A stretch of 64,000 bases of DNA from assembly GCA_030620095.1 (NCBI GenBank), contig JAUTXW010001311.1:1073501-1137500 (forward strand). The letters run 5' to 3'. A program made the position numbers and the translations under genes. Below the pieces are notes generated by a model, which did not search any database, was not told where the DNA came from, and was given only the letters and a program-made list of their open reading frames with translations. This stretch comes from Kuschelorhynchus macadamiae (lineage: Eukaryota > Arthropoda > Insecta > Coleoptera > Curculionidae). This document shows, one piece after another, positions 1-11,110 of this stretch; the stretch's first letter is position 1; each line of letters opens with the position of its first letter.

Positions 1-793
1 TATAGAACGAAATATCGAGTCGCGGTAAATTCATCCATCTCAGACGAAGAGCAAGATATAAAAGAAATTATAATTTCAAATTTCAGAAACATTTCCTAAT
101 ATGCCATCTTTTATTACATCGTAAAACGGTCCAGAAGAAAAGCCGCAAACAATTTAAAACTGGAAGTGTGCAATATATTCCACAAAACGCTAAATAGTAA
201 GCTTGGGTATATTTAGCCTCTTAATTAGTGACAAAGGGTGTGCTCGGAAATATGTAATGCCGCGCAATAAACTGGGCTTAGTGCAGTGGTACAAACGCAT
301 TACTACAAGCAAAAATATGTGTAGTCCAGAATAATTTATTTCTTAGGATGTTTTCCATGTAACAAAATTTATCTTCGTAGTTCCTTATGTACTCGTAATA
401 AATTTTAAGGTTTTATTTTTGGAATTATTATAGGTCTTTCGTAGGTTTTTAATAGTTTTACTTTAAAGCCAATATTTAGACTTCTAATGGACCCTTTGAG
501 TACCTTTAAGTCGCCTACTAAAATTGGATAATACATTTTGCTTAGCATTTTTACGTCGACGAAAAAAAATGTCTGGGCACTTTTAAAGATTAAGTATTTT
601 TGATTTTCTCACTTTTTGGATTCACTATAGAATTAACCTAATAAAGACATTTCAGCAAAAAAAGTTGCGGATAAACCACATTTTTGGAAAAAAAAACATA
701 ACAAATAGTTTTAATTTTGTAAGGCACTACATGGTTATAAACGTCTACTCTTACTTTAATAATGAAAAATTGCATGCAAAATAGAGAGTTAGA

Positions 794-794
<1 letters not shown>
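1..794. other. No gene seen; AT-rich non-coding DNA
   Basis: No reading frame with recognisable protein similarity, RNA gene or repeat boundary is visible. The short open frame on the minus strand near 640-860 reads through the (TA)n repeat and is not a gene. Confidence 0.6.

Positions 795-851
<57 letters not shown>
795..851. repeat. (TA)n microsatellite
   Basis: An uninterrupted run of TA dinucleotides. It abuts the left edge of the composite repeat that starts at 853, and a second TA run abuts its right edge at 1449. Confidence 0.97.
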
Positions 852-852
<1 letters not shown>

Positions 853-854
<2 letters not shown>

Positions 855-1440
855 GAATACATAATTTCTGCAGGTGCAAAACGGCCTACGGAAAAAAATC
901 AATAAAAATGCGCTTTCACACACCTTTATCAAAAGTTCTTGGCCGGAAAAGATATATGTTTTGCACCTGCAGAAATTATGTATTTCTGCTATTCTACATA
1001 TATCTTTTCCGGCCAAGAACTTTTGATAAAGGTGTGTGAAAGCGCATTTTTATTTATTTTAGTATCTACTCTCCGCATGATGGTGCTAGTACATACTTTG
1101 CCAAATTCCTATGGGTTTGCAGCCGGAAACCACAAGAGCCCCAATAGGTGGCGCTAAGAGTTATACTTAGCATGTAGTACTGTGCCAGTATGATAGACGT
1201 TTCGTTTTCGATTTTGTCATATCGAGCAATCTGTTATTTCGGATCTCCCTGGGTACAAGACCGCCTGATGAGGGTAAAGGCCCAGAAATCATGATCGCAG
1301 GAGGTTACCCTGTGACATAATCGAAAGCAATTCTTTCTTGTAGGCCGTTTTGCACCTGCAGAAATTATGTATTTGTGCTATTCTAGATATATCTTTTCCG
1401 GCCAAGAACTTTTTAAGGTGTGTGAAAGCGCATTTTTATT
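853..1440. repeat. Composite repeat with three copies of a ~100-bp unit
   Basis: A unit containing TTTTGCACCTGCAGAAATTA, then TCTTTTCCGGCCAAGAACTT and GTGTGAAAGCGCATTTTTATT occurs three times: inverted at about 853-955, direct at 958-1060 and direct at 1342-1440. The first two copies face each other. In the first copy the two halves are in swapped order compared with a simple inversion. The spacer 1061-1341 is unique in the window. Flanking (TA)n runs at both ends suggest one mobile unit inserted at, or generating, TA repeats. No coding capacity is seen and the superfamily is unknown. Confidence 0.75.
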
Positions 1441-1445
1441 GATAT

Positions 1446-1448
<3 letters not shown>

Positions 1449-1504
<56 letters not shown>
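1449..1504. repeat. (TA)n microsatellite
   Basis: A run of TA dinucleotides directly after the third copy of the 853-1440 repeat unit. Confidence 0.97.
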
Positions 1505-1505
<1 letters not shown>

Positions 1506-1724
1506 TGTTTTTACCTTAAGTTTTTAAAGACCTAATATTCAAAATGTATCAACATTCAACTAAAAAATTCTCAAACGGACAATTGACATTTCATGATTAA
1601 TCAGCCATCAAGAAACAATTGCCAAATGTATTTCCCTTTTTTTTCAGCATAGGATTCATTACTGTTTATTAGGGTTGTTAATATTATGTTGTATAGTTTA
1701 AACGTGGCATTAGGAGCACAAGAT

Positions 1725-1960
1725 GAAACAGTAAAGGGTTAGCACCAGGTTAGGTTAGGTTAGGTTGTTGTAGTTGATATACTCGGTAAATCGGTACCGG
1801 GTTAGCAACAGGTTAGACGCCAAAGGCATCATGGTTAAACATAAAAACGGTAAGCAGTGGTATTAGGCGAAACGGTACCGTGTTAGCACTAGGTTAGGCG
1901 CTGTATGCATCATCCTTAAAGCCGTAATATGAAACTGGCCACCTAGGGGCAGTAAGCAAA
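1725..1960 (+). repeat. Degenerate tandem repeat with a TTAGG-like stretch
   Basis: The motif GTTAGCAcCAGGTTAG recurs at about 1738, 1800 and 1879 and is followed by similar words (GGCATCAT, GGTACCG). The first copy contains GGTTAGGTTAGGTTAGGTT, which matches the arthropod telomere unit. Weaker relatives are seen near 36765 and 37965. Spacing is irregular (about 60-80 bp), so this is an old tandem array. Confidence 0.6.
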
Positions 1961-3318
1961 TCGAAACCAGTTTTTACCTGAACAAGAAGTAAGATGGTAC
2001 TAGCATTCGTTACCTGGACCTACAGGTTGGCAACTAGATAGTTCTTTAAGATGAGATAATAAGGACAACCCAAAACTTCACCTTTAACGTGCTATCATTG
2101 TCGACATTCCAGACCTGTTTTAAAGGGATCTGATATGAGAGTCGAGAAATGTTCACGAAAACAAAGATGGTTATCTTTACTAGGCAAAGAAAGATTGCAG
2201 ATTGCAGATGAGGGCATACTATTAGATTTAAGTTAAAATGCGGAGGGTTGCGTATTTAAACATTACGAGGAGCTACGCCGACTATATCAATGAGGCAATG
2301 TTTAATATTTTCTTCAAATTCTATGGGAGAGATGCCACCTAATAGTAGGTACCGACAGCATTCCTCAGAAGTTTAACATTGACATATCCTAGACAAATGA
2401 CAACATTTACGAAGATAAGCACATTGCATGCTTTTGATGATCATTCAAATTAACAACAAAATTAACCTGTGAATGAATGCATGTTAAATACGAATTAATT
2501 TCGAGAGTTAATTTTGCCATAGTTTAATTTAAACTGGCCGACATAAATAACTTCGTAAAAATTAACAAATAAAGACAATGAACAATAATACTACAATGTC
2601 CAAGACAGTAGACCCACATTATTAGCCTGAAAGCTAGCTATGAAGGGAATCTATGGAAATGATAAAAAGAGCAGTAGGAATCTCCCAAATATATAAAATT
2701 TCTGTTTGTTAGGGTATAGGCTCTGGAGGTATAAATGCCTACAACAAACTGACATATTTCGCAAAACGGTCCATTTAAACAAAATACTACTTCCAACTTC
2801 CACGTTTTAGAGTACTCCAGAAGGGACACTGCTATAGACTATATGGTAATATCGAATGGCAACAGTTTTGTTACAAAAAGTTTACAGGAAACTGTTAGCT
2901 GAAATTGAAGTTCTTCCTAGTGTTGCGTTTCATCGATTGGAATAACCATTTTAGCGGATTACTATCCCACTACCGCCAGCTTAAAATAATGCAAAATCCT
3001 GCTCTTACCCGCCCTTACAGAGTCCGTGAAATAACTAAATATTATATCTTGAAAGACAAGTTTAGAACTCATTTACATATAGTAATTTAAAATTTAAAAA
3101 ATAAAAATAAGAGTACTTAACTTCCTAGTAAAATTAACAATCCAAAGCAGAATATCGTGTTTAGTATAAAAATGTAGTACAAATATCTTTATTCTTTTAT
3201 GTTTTAATTTATTATTATTAAGATGAATTCTAAAATTTCAACAAAAAAACTTTGGTTTTAGACTTATTAAGATTTTGTTAAAATATTTTATTCTATTTCT
3301 ATTTAACTTAATTATATG
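1961..3318. other. No gene seen
   Basis: Non-coding DNA without a recognisable element. AACTGGCCGACATAA near 2531 resembles the terminal CACTGGCCGACAA of the transposon at 38013-40233 and might be a solo end of that family. Confidence 0.5.
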
Positions 3319-3319
3319 G

Positions 3320-3613
3320 GGCGTTAGCGATGGACAGAGTCTTGAAACTTATCTTTCATCAATGGAACGAGTTTTACGTAATGATTTCCCGTTGCCAGTT
3401 ATGTAGTATAATATATATGATTTTTAAGAACCCTTAGTACTGCCAGCATTCCACCTTAAAAGTCTACGAACAGGGTCGTCATTTCATTAGCCCAACGACC
3501 AATTACACCGTGGGATGGTGCCGGGTACCGAAAAAGTTTGCGCCATGCCAGGTCTCGAACCCACAACCTTCCAACCGAGAGCCAAGCGCTTTTACCACTG
3601 CACCACCGAAGCG
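3320..3613 (-). mobile_element. tRNA-derived SINE
   Basis: Read on the minus strand, 3613-3541 looks like a tRNA head. It has GGTGCAGTGGT as an A-box-like internal promoter and GGTTCGAGACC as a good match to the B-box GGTTCGANNCC, spaced as in a tRNA. The acceptor-stem ends do not pair, so it is not a functional tRNA. A non-tRNA body follows towards 3320. The exact tail and target duplication are not clear. The head would be read by RNA polymerase III if active. The family name is unknown. Confidence 0.75.
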
Positions 3614-3733
3614 TTTATTACCATTATAAAAATCCAATATTTTTTTAAACTTAAATATATTAAAATACTATATATGTAGCCATAACCTACTCTACCTATT
3701 GTAAATTATGTAAGTGAAAATTTGTATTTACCT

Positions 3734-3740
<7 letters not shown>

Positions 3741-3810
<70 letters not shown>

Positions 3811-3870
3811 AATATATAATATTTATTTATATATTTATTTATATATATATTTATATATTTATATTTATTT
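3741..3870. repeat. (TA)n microsatellite with imperfect TATTTA extension
   Basis: Pure TA from 3741 to 3799, continuing as imperfect TATTTA-type repeats to about 3870. Confidence 0.95.
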
Positions 3871-4099
3871 CCAGCTGATTCCATGCGTTTTTGCCTAACA
3901 ACTACGAAACGATCATTTGCATTTTACAGTTTAAAACACACTAGACCAAAGCTAAACATCTGCTTCCCTAGTTTACTGTTTTTAGTTTCTAATTTAAATA
4001 CCTGTAGTATAATTAGTAAATTTTCATTGAGAATGGTCGAGATATGTAACTCGGCAGGAATCAATTATTGAGGAGTATGTACAGTTACCACTTACGTTT

Positions 4100-4269
4100 T
4101 AACTTTTGTAGACTCAATTTTTTTTTAAAGAAAAAAAACTGTTTTGTTTATATAAAAAATATTTGTCTTAAATTTGTTTTATCCTGTATGTTCTCTTGTA
4201 GGGTCATAGCCCTGAAGATGACAAATTGTCGAAAGCGCTAGGCAAATAATAAAAATTTTACCCTAAATA
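4100..4269 (+). mobile_element. Penelope-like element 3' remnant
   Basis: GTAGGGTCAT followed by a hammerhead-like core is shared with the Penelope remnant ending near 9180. No coding part is retained. The pogo transposon begins at 4270, directly after the sequence CCCTAAATA, so it appears to have landed beside or inside this remnant. The 5' limit of the remnant is approximate. Confidence 0.5.
4206..4243 (+). ncRNA. Hammerhead ribozyme-like motif
   Basis: CTGAAGA (4212-4218) fits the hammerhead core CUGANGA. The next 12 nt can form stem II (GAC with GTC), followed by the core GAAA (4231-4234). The upstream GCC can pair with the downstream GGC as stem I, leaving a very short stem III and UA at the expected cleavage position. 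Penelope-like elements are known to carry minimal hammerheads of this kind. Folding and activity are untested. Confidence 0.6.
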
Positions 4270-4295
4270 GAGGAAGGTCGCCTATTATGGGGTAT
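4270..4295 (+). repeat. Left TIR of the pogo-type element
   Basis: About 26 bp, imperfectly inverted relative to 6936-6961. The TA target dinucleotide lies immediately outside. Confidence 0.9.
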
Positions 4296-4415
4296 GTTCC
4301 TAATATGGGGTATGCATGTATCTTTGCAACCAAAGTGGAGACATCTGTGTTTCAACGGTCAAAGCACACCTAATATACGATTGACTAAAAACGATTGTTT
4401 TTTTTTCAATACAAG

Positions 4416-4644
4416 GTAAGTCTTACCTATTTGTTATAAATAGGATAATAGTAGGGTCGGTAATAGATATTTTGTGTATATAGGTGTTTGTTGTTGTTTT
4501 CGTTGAAACATAAATATTTCATTGTTTATTATTTGCCAAACCCTTCCTATTATGGGGTATCAGATATATTCCTAGTATGGGGTACCCCATATTAGGCTTC
4601 AATTAAAAGTAACTAGATATTAATATGCGTGTTTTTTTTTACAG
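4416..4644 (+). other. Putative 5'-UTR intron of the pogo transposase gene
   Basis: A strong donor AAG|GTAAGT at 4413-4421 and an acceptor with a T-rich tract ending ACAG at 4641-4644. The acceptor lies directly before the ATG at 4645. Inferred from splice consensus only. Confidence 0.6.
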
Positions 4645-6536
4645 ATGCCAAGTCAGGGTAGGAGGGAAAACTGGGATGTTGAAAATATGGTTGCAGCCAT
4701 AAAAGCCTGTAGAAGTAAAACAATGGGTTACAAAAAAAGTGCTAAAACACGCGGAGTACCACAAACGACGTTGGAAAGGTTTGTTAAAATGAACGGATCT
4801 CCCGAAGTTGTAGCCTAAACCGAACTCGGCAAGAAGCCAATGTTTTCGCCAGAAATGGAAAATCATCTTTCCACACACTGCCTGCAAATGGAACAAAAAT
4901 ATTTCGGAATAACCAAAAGAGATATTTGCAAAATGGCATTTTTCCTGTGCAGAGAAAATAAAATAAAGAATCCTTTTAACACGGTAAATGAGTGTGCAGG
5001 CTCTAAGTGGTTTAAAGGTTTTCTTCGGCGTCATCCAGAGCTCTCCCTAAGGACCCCACAAGGAATTTCATACGCCAGAATAAAATCATTTACTCCTGAC
5101 AATTTTTCCAAATTTTTTGATTTATATGAACCAGAGATGGATAAAATTAGACATAATTCATCAAGGGTGTATAACTGCGATGAATCTGGGATTTCAGTTG
5201 TCCAACCTAAGCACATTAAAGTGATAGCTCGAAAAGGAAAAAAACAAATAGGAGCGATAACATCTGCAGAACGGGGATCTACCATAACTGTTGTGTTTTG
5301 TTTTAATACTGTAGGGCAATATGTGCCACCATTGATAATATTCCCCAGAAAGAATATGAAAGTCGAACTTATGAATGGTCCCCGCCAGGTTCAATATATG
5401 CATGTCATCAGTCGGGTTAGATTCAACAGGAAATATTTGTTCAGTGGCTGCACCATTTTATTGAATACACAAAGCCAACAGCAGAATATCCTGTTCTCCT
5501 TATTTTGGACGGGCATTATTCACATACAAAAAATTTGGAGGTGGTAAATGTTGCAAGAGACAATCATGTTGTAATAATTTGCCTACCACCTCATCCCACT
5601 CATAAAATGCAGCCGTTAGATGTTGCATTTGGGTCACCATTTAAAACATATTATGCGCAGGAAATCTCCCAATGGCTTAAGCAACATGCTGGCCGTGTGG
5701 TGACAGTTTACCAAGTTGCGGAGCTATTTGGCTTAGCATATAATAGAGCAGCCACTGTAGAAACGGCAATCAATGGATTTAAAAAGACCGGAATGTTCGC
5801 GGTAAACCGAAACATTTTTCGAGCACACGATTTTGCTGAATATGAAAATGCGGCCGAAAACGTTGGTGATGCTTCTATGAATATGACACCTAAAGATTCA
5901 ATACCGAGCACCTCGATGACAAATAGTGTGGAGTGTACTCTCTCTACCAGATCAAAATTGGTTGCAGACCATGCGGTTCCAGGCACTTCAAAGTGTAATT
6001 CTGAGGAAATGCTCCATATCACTCCACCCAAAACTCATACTAAAAAAGTGATTTTACCCAGCAACATATTGCCTGTTCCAAATATAAGCAACAAGATTGA
6101 TGAGCAGAAAAAAACTAGAGGGGGCAAGTGCGTTGTGGTTACTAGCACACCCTACAAAAATGAACTGGAAGAGAGTGCGAAAAAGAATAAAATTGTTCCT
6201 AAAACAACGAAAAGAAAAGTTTCGAGCGAAAAAAATTCAGTATCGAACAAAGGAAAAAAGACAGAGAAAATATACAATAAAAATAAAGAAACAAAAAAGG
6301 GAAATGTTGAAAATGACTCATCATCTGATTCAGACATCGAGGTGAGTTTTAAAGAATTAGACGACCCTGATTTGGATGATCTTCAAACAGAATGCATGTT
6401 TTGTCACCTTATGTTTAAGGACGATAAAAGTGGGGATGAGTGGGTTCGTTGTGAAGGATGTCTGGAATGGGCCTATGTCAAATGTGCCGGAAATGATACG
6501 CCGAACTACATTTGCGACTTCTGTAAAAGCTTTTGA
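4645..6536 (+). pseudogene. pogo/jerky-type DDE transposase with C-terminal PHD finger, broken
   Basis: The product would bind the TIRs and cut and paste the element. The N-terminus has a psq/CENP-B-like helix-turn-helix (GYKKSAKTRGVPQTTLERF). The DDE_1 core has the three acidic residues in NCDESG (codon 5179), LDGHYSH (5508) and QPLDVAF (5619), with 36 residues between the last two. A basic linker of about 150 residues leads to a PHD-type zinc finger (CMFC, CEGC, CDFC). Its WxHxxC position reads WAYVKC, so the histidine ligand is lost. Damage: stop at 4816-4818, a frameshift near 5380 and a stop near 5418. The start was chosen at the ATG directly after the splice acceptor. A polyadenylation signal AATAAA lies near 6647. 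Confidence 0.92.
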
Positions 6537-6935
6537 GTTTTATATATATTTTTAAATGTGTTTATTAGTTTGTTTAAGTTACAACTATTATTTTCTCGAT
6601 ATAGGGTTTAAAAAAATCTATACAAGGTTTGGTTTGTTCCTTCATCAATAAAATTTAAGTTTTTAATATGTTTTATTTTTGTTCTTTTTTACTATACAGA
6701 TTTGTACTAAATACCTACTTTTTTCAGGTACCCCATATTAGGTTATACCGGGACCCCATATTAGTCTAATATGGGGTAGACACTGAATTTAGATATTTTT
6801 TTTTTTACAAATATTCTAATATTATATGTATTTTTTTGTCAAGTATGATCATACTTGCATAATAAAGAATCAATATTACTAAAATGAGAGATAAGCAAAA
6901 ATAAAAAAAAATAATATTTGGTCAAAATTAAAATG

Positions 6936-6961
6936 GTACCCCATAATTGGCGACTTTCCTC
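6936..6961 (-). repeat. Right TIR of the pogo-type element
   Basis: The inverted partner of 4270-4295 with two mismatches in the first 20 bp. The TA target dinucleotide follows at 6962-6963. Confidence 0.9.
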
Positions 6962-6963
6962 TA

Positions 6964-8439
6964 CTACAAAACTTGTTTCTTATTTGTTACGAACATAGCG
7001 TACAACTAAAACACCTCAACTGACCTTTTTGTTGAAAACTCTTACACATCAGACAAAACATTGTTTATATATGTATTTTCTTTCCTGACAACTTTAAACT
7101 AAGAGAACACAGTTTTGTCACAGCTTATTTTCTTAGACCACTGCGATTTGTTACGGATATTTTTCATGAATCATCTGGCCGTTATTAGCACGTGTGGCTC
7201 ATAAACCAAACGCATCGGTTTTCGACGTTCAAGAACATAATTTAACTTAGATGATGACACTGGACTGATTCGTCATCGATTGTAGGGTGAAGCATGTTCT
7301 ATTCCTGGAAATATTATAGAGTTCTCATTTTGTCAGTTACAGAAAAACGTCACCATTCGGTTTTACTTTGTATATATATCATTAATAAATCCAGAATTGT
7401 TTTAGAAGAACTAAAAAAAATCATCAAATTGGTCTTTATCCGGAACTACCCTCGTACAGAGTATCCGGAAAGTCCGTTTTATGTTTGGGGGACCGTTTTA
7501 CACATGAAAATTAAAATTTGGTAATGGTACAAAAATTATGTCTGTAAAGTGTTTATAATACAGTTAAAAAACAATGATTGGAGAATGCAATTTTTCCGGT
7601 TTAAGTTTCAGTGGTTGTGGCTAAACCCCCTCCCCGCAGCGAGGTTTACCGATAAATACAATTTAAAGGAACTTCCACCTACGTAAAAAAAGACTTCTGA
7701 AATTTGTTGTTAATGTTGAAGTGTAGACAAACCCCTCGAAAACCCCAGAGCCAATGTCTCTATTCGCCACTGTCAATGTTGCGACTTTTTTGACCGCCGT
7801 CAAATCTCTACTGTAGTGACAGCCGTGACACTGCCTTAGTTTGGTACTTCAATCGGGTTTCTTACTTCTTTTTACAAGTTTTATGTCCCTTGGACTTTTT
7901 TGATTTCCTGCAGTAAAATTTTAAAGAACATGGATGTTCTTAAACACATTTTACATAGGACTTCATTAAATTTACAGGCTGCAAAATTAGCCAAAATGGG
8001 TTAAGTTCGTTTTATAAATATTACTTATGGTTTATCATGTTGCAAATTTGAATCAGATATCTGTAAAAATGTTTCCAACATCAAGAAAATCGTACACTAG
8101 GACAACCAAAAAATAAATAAAATGTGAACCCCCTGTATTTTGAAAACGGAGAGTTTCCGGAAATCTTTTTTTAAATAACTTCGAAACATTGGAACGAAAG
8201 TTCCGGACACCCCGCAGATGCATTAAATATATTCTTACAAAGTTATTGTCAAATATTAAAAATAACCTTGAACCTATCCTCCAAAAAAAATTTACATTAC
8301 ATTAGATATATGCTTCTCAATTACCGGATTACGTTGATCAACAAAATGCTGAGTAAAGATCACAGAGACAGGAAAAAAAATAATAATCCGTTAACGTATT
8401 GTAAGATACCATAAGTAAAAAAATGTATCGAAAAGAATT
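6964..8439. other. No gene seen
   Basis: Non-coding. No element end, conserved coding stretch or RNA could be supported. Confidence 0.5.
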
Positions 8440-9180
8440 GGCAGCGTATGGCCGATGTACAAAACTGGGGGCAATAAAGCTGCGACGGTTGCCTTTAAGT
8501 AAGAAAAAACAAGTAAAACACGTTTTTACTCAAAATTTAAAACTAAAACACAAAAAGAATTTAAACGCAATGTAATTTATAAGATTCCATGTTACCAATG
8601 TAACAAATTTTGTAATGGACAAACAGGAAGACATATTAACATAACTCACAGAACACAAAATAGATACGGGGCATGGTTTCGCATAGGACGACACCGAGAT
8701 ACTGGATGTTTAACATATATAAAACAGGATTATTGTCGGATATGATTTTCATACAGAAAAATGAAAATGCCGATAATAAGAGAACCGACGTAGAAAATCT
8801 CAGTACTTCTTAATTCAAAACAATCCACTAATTAAAATGATTAAACACACACCATTATTAGTTACCTACATATCAAAGTTAAGAAAAACTGTAAGCTTTT
8901 TTTTTCAGTGCTGCAAATAAGTTGAACATACCAGAATAGTGATGTTTATTAAAATTGTCTGTACGCCTAAATTGAAAGTCCATTAGAATCACATTTAAAT
9001 AAAATAATTTTAATTTAATTAGTATCCATAAATAGTCGGATTAATGTAACACCTATCATTAATTCAGTACACACTGCCTTTCTTTTATTTGATTGTAGGG
9101 TCATGATGAAGCTATAAAACATTGCGAAACGTTGACCAGTTGTCTTTTCGTTCATATCATCACTTCAAAATAAATTCCAC
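8440..9180 (+). pseudogene. Penelope-like element, GIY-YIG endonuclease end, decayed
   Basis: Frame fragments read NVIYKIPCYQCNKFCNGQT, which matches the entry to a GIY-YIG nuclease domain (usual form VYKIPCxxCxxxYIGQT). Here the YIG is changed to CNG. A second fragment near 8740-8810 (IQKNENADNKRTDVENL) matches the extreme C-terminus of the same polyprotein. The 3' region holds GTAGGGTCAT and a decayed hammerhead-like ATGATGA...GAAA at 9103-9129, and ends near the (TA)n tract. Reverse transcriptase is missing. Stops and frameshifts occur throughout. Confidence 0.8.
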
Positions 9181-9224
9181 TTCAAAATTAGATAATCCTC
9201 AGTCATATTGAAAGGAATATAATA

Positions 9225-9374
<150 letters not shown>

Positions 9375-9506
9375 ACATCTTTCAATTCTCAAGATCATTA
9401 ACCCACATCCACGCATTTATTATAATCAGATTAAAACGATTCGATATACATAGCACAAAATTTTATTTAATGTTTAATTACTGTGTTGAAACGAATATAA
9501 TATGTA

Positions 9507-10125
9507 CAGGGTTTTCCGATATATTTTTCCACCCACCTAGAGAGTTTATTTGAATAAATACGGAAATGTTGTAAATACAAAAGTTGCTCGGTTTTTTATG
9601 AAGATTTAGAATATTATAAGTTCGAAAATATTATTGGAAATGTCAAATTTTGACAGGTCGTCAGTCTTTTTAAATGAAACACTGTATATTAAATCATATT
9701 CTTGCAGATCCCTTTTTTCTAGTTTCAAATATATATACTTTTAATATATTCTGACAATTAGTTTTGGATATATAAGCGTTTAAACATTAAAGAAATGGTA
9801 AGGTAATTTGCGCTAAAACATAGTGAGCCATGGTCAAGACACTTGCAATGAACGACGCCTTTTTGACGTTTACCGGTCAAAAGTAATTATTTACGAGCAT
9901 TTCTAATATCTAATACGTTGGACGATGGTTTATTCGCAAGAAGAGAAACTCGACATGATAGAATTATTTTATTTACATGGTTAAAATGCATGGATAGCTC
10001 GGAACGAATATCATAGACGGTTTCCAGATAGACCAACACCGACTTGTAGGACAATATTAAACATCGCTAAACAATTGAATGAAAGAAAAACACTTAAGCG
10101 AAAAGTTAGAATAGTGGAAAGAAAC
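9507..10125 (+). repeat. Left long TIR of the mariner-like element
   Basis: Matches the complement of 11111-11763. The inner edge lies at GTGGAAAGAAAC. It includes the ATG at 9925 and about 65 codons of transposase. Confidence 0.9.
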
Positions 10126-11061
10126 GCTGAAGAAGATTTAAATATTTTATTATATTTTGAAGGTAATTTTGAAACTTTTGTATTAAAATAATTTATTTAT
10201 CTTATTTATACTTGTTTTTTAGAAAATCCTGAGTGCTCAATTCACGATGCAGCCACTTTTTTTAACAAATCATGGCATAAAATCCACTCAGTTCTGAAAC
10301 ATTATAAATATAAGCCATATAAGTTTTTACCTACTCAAGAATTAACCGATCAAAATAAAATAGACCGATTACACTTCGGCCAAGAAATAGAAAGATGTGT
10401 TATGATGAACCACCTAAATCTGTCAAACACAATTTTCACTGACGAGGCAATATTTACCACCGGAGGCATGTTTAACCGGAAAAATAAGCATTTTTGGTCA
10501 AAATAAAACCCGCGAGCTCTTCAGGCGGTCAAAATTCAGGGAAGAAGATCCCTAGATATTTGATGTGGCCTTCTTAATACTCATGTTATTGGACCTATAT
10601 TTTTAAATGGGAATTTAACCGGACAAAGGTATCAGGAGTTATTAGAAAACGAAATCAAGGGGCATTTAGAAAACGAACAACTACCGATTAATTCATATCT
10701 TAATTTGATATGGCAACAAGATGGTGCCCCTCCTCATAATGTCCAGCCGGTCACCAATTTTTTAAATGACAGATATCCCTTTTGGATTGGAAGACATGGA
10801 TCATTAAGATGACCAGCAAATAGTCCCGATCTCTCTTCATTGGACATATTTTTGTGGGGTTATTTAAAAAACAAGATATACTGCAATAGGCCAAGAACTA
10901 TCCAAGCTTTAGAGCAAAACATAGTCCAAACAATCGACGATTTAAACACCCACTCACCTCATTATATTTACGCATTCATACACAGAAGATTTAGAAGAAA
11001 TATTCAGAAATGCATTATAAACCAAGCAGGCTATATAGGAAACCAAAACTTAGTTCTTTAA
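9925..11061 (+). pseudogene. IS630-Tc1-mariner DDE transposase, broken
   Basis: Starts MVYSQEEKLDMIELF, the N-terminus of a large insect mariner-like group, followed by RRFPDRPTP in the helix-turn-helix. Catalytic acids are in FTDEAIF (codon 10441), WQQDGAPPH (10720) and SPDLSSLD (10828). The last two are 35 codons apart, counting one stop. C-terminal FLWGYLKNKIY is typical. A 60-bp intron (10163-10222, AG|GTAATT to TTTTAG) is needed to join YFE to NPECS in frame. In-frame stops lie at 9982, 10504, 10561 and 10810; the last probably replaces a tryptophan. Length after splicing is about 358 codons, normal for the family. Confidence 0.9.
10163..10222 (+). other. Putative 60-bp intron in the mariner-like transposase
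   Basis: Donor GAAG|GTAATT and acceptor TTTTTTAG. Removing the segment keeps the frame and restores the conserved YFEENPECS reading. The intron itself contains a stop. Confidence 0.75.
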
Positions 11062-11110
11062 GCTAATATTATTATTTACCTACTTTATATTATTGATTTT
11101 TTATGGTATT

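Larger units (their letters stand above)
4270..6961 (+). mobile_element. pogo-type DNA transposon with PHD-finger transposase
   Basis: A complete element by structure. The left end GAGGAAGGTCGCCTATTATG and the complement of the right end GAGGAAAGTCGCCAATTATG form imperfect TIRs continuing into GGGGTA. The flanking TA at 4268-4269 and 6962-6963 is the expected Tc1/mariner/pogo target duplication. A 12-bp word close to TAATATGGGGTA recurs at least nine times in both subterminal regions. The transposase gene inside is broken, so this copy is non-autonomous. Confidence 0.93.

Noticed and set aside
3541..3613. A functional tRNA gene on the minus strand
   Set aside because: The B-box is good, but the acceptor stem does not pair and a non-tRNA body follows, so it is a SINE head.
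4639..5403. Minus-strand open frames of 131, 84 and 69 codons
   Set aside because: They are antisense to the pogo transposase and have no similarity of their own.
6390..6536. PHD finger as evidence of a host chromatin gene
   Set aside because: It is in frame with the DDE transposase and lies between matching TIRs with a TA duplication.
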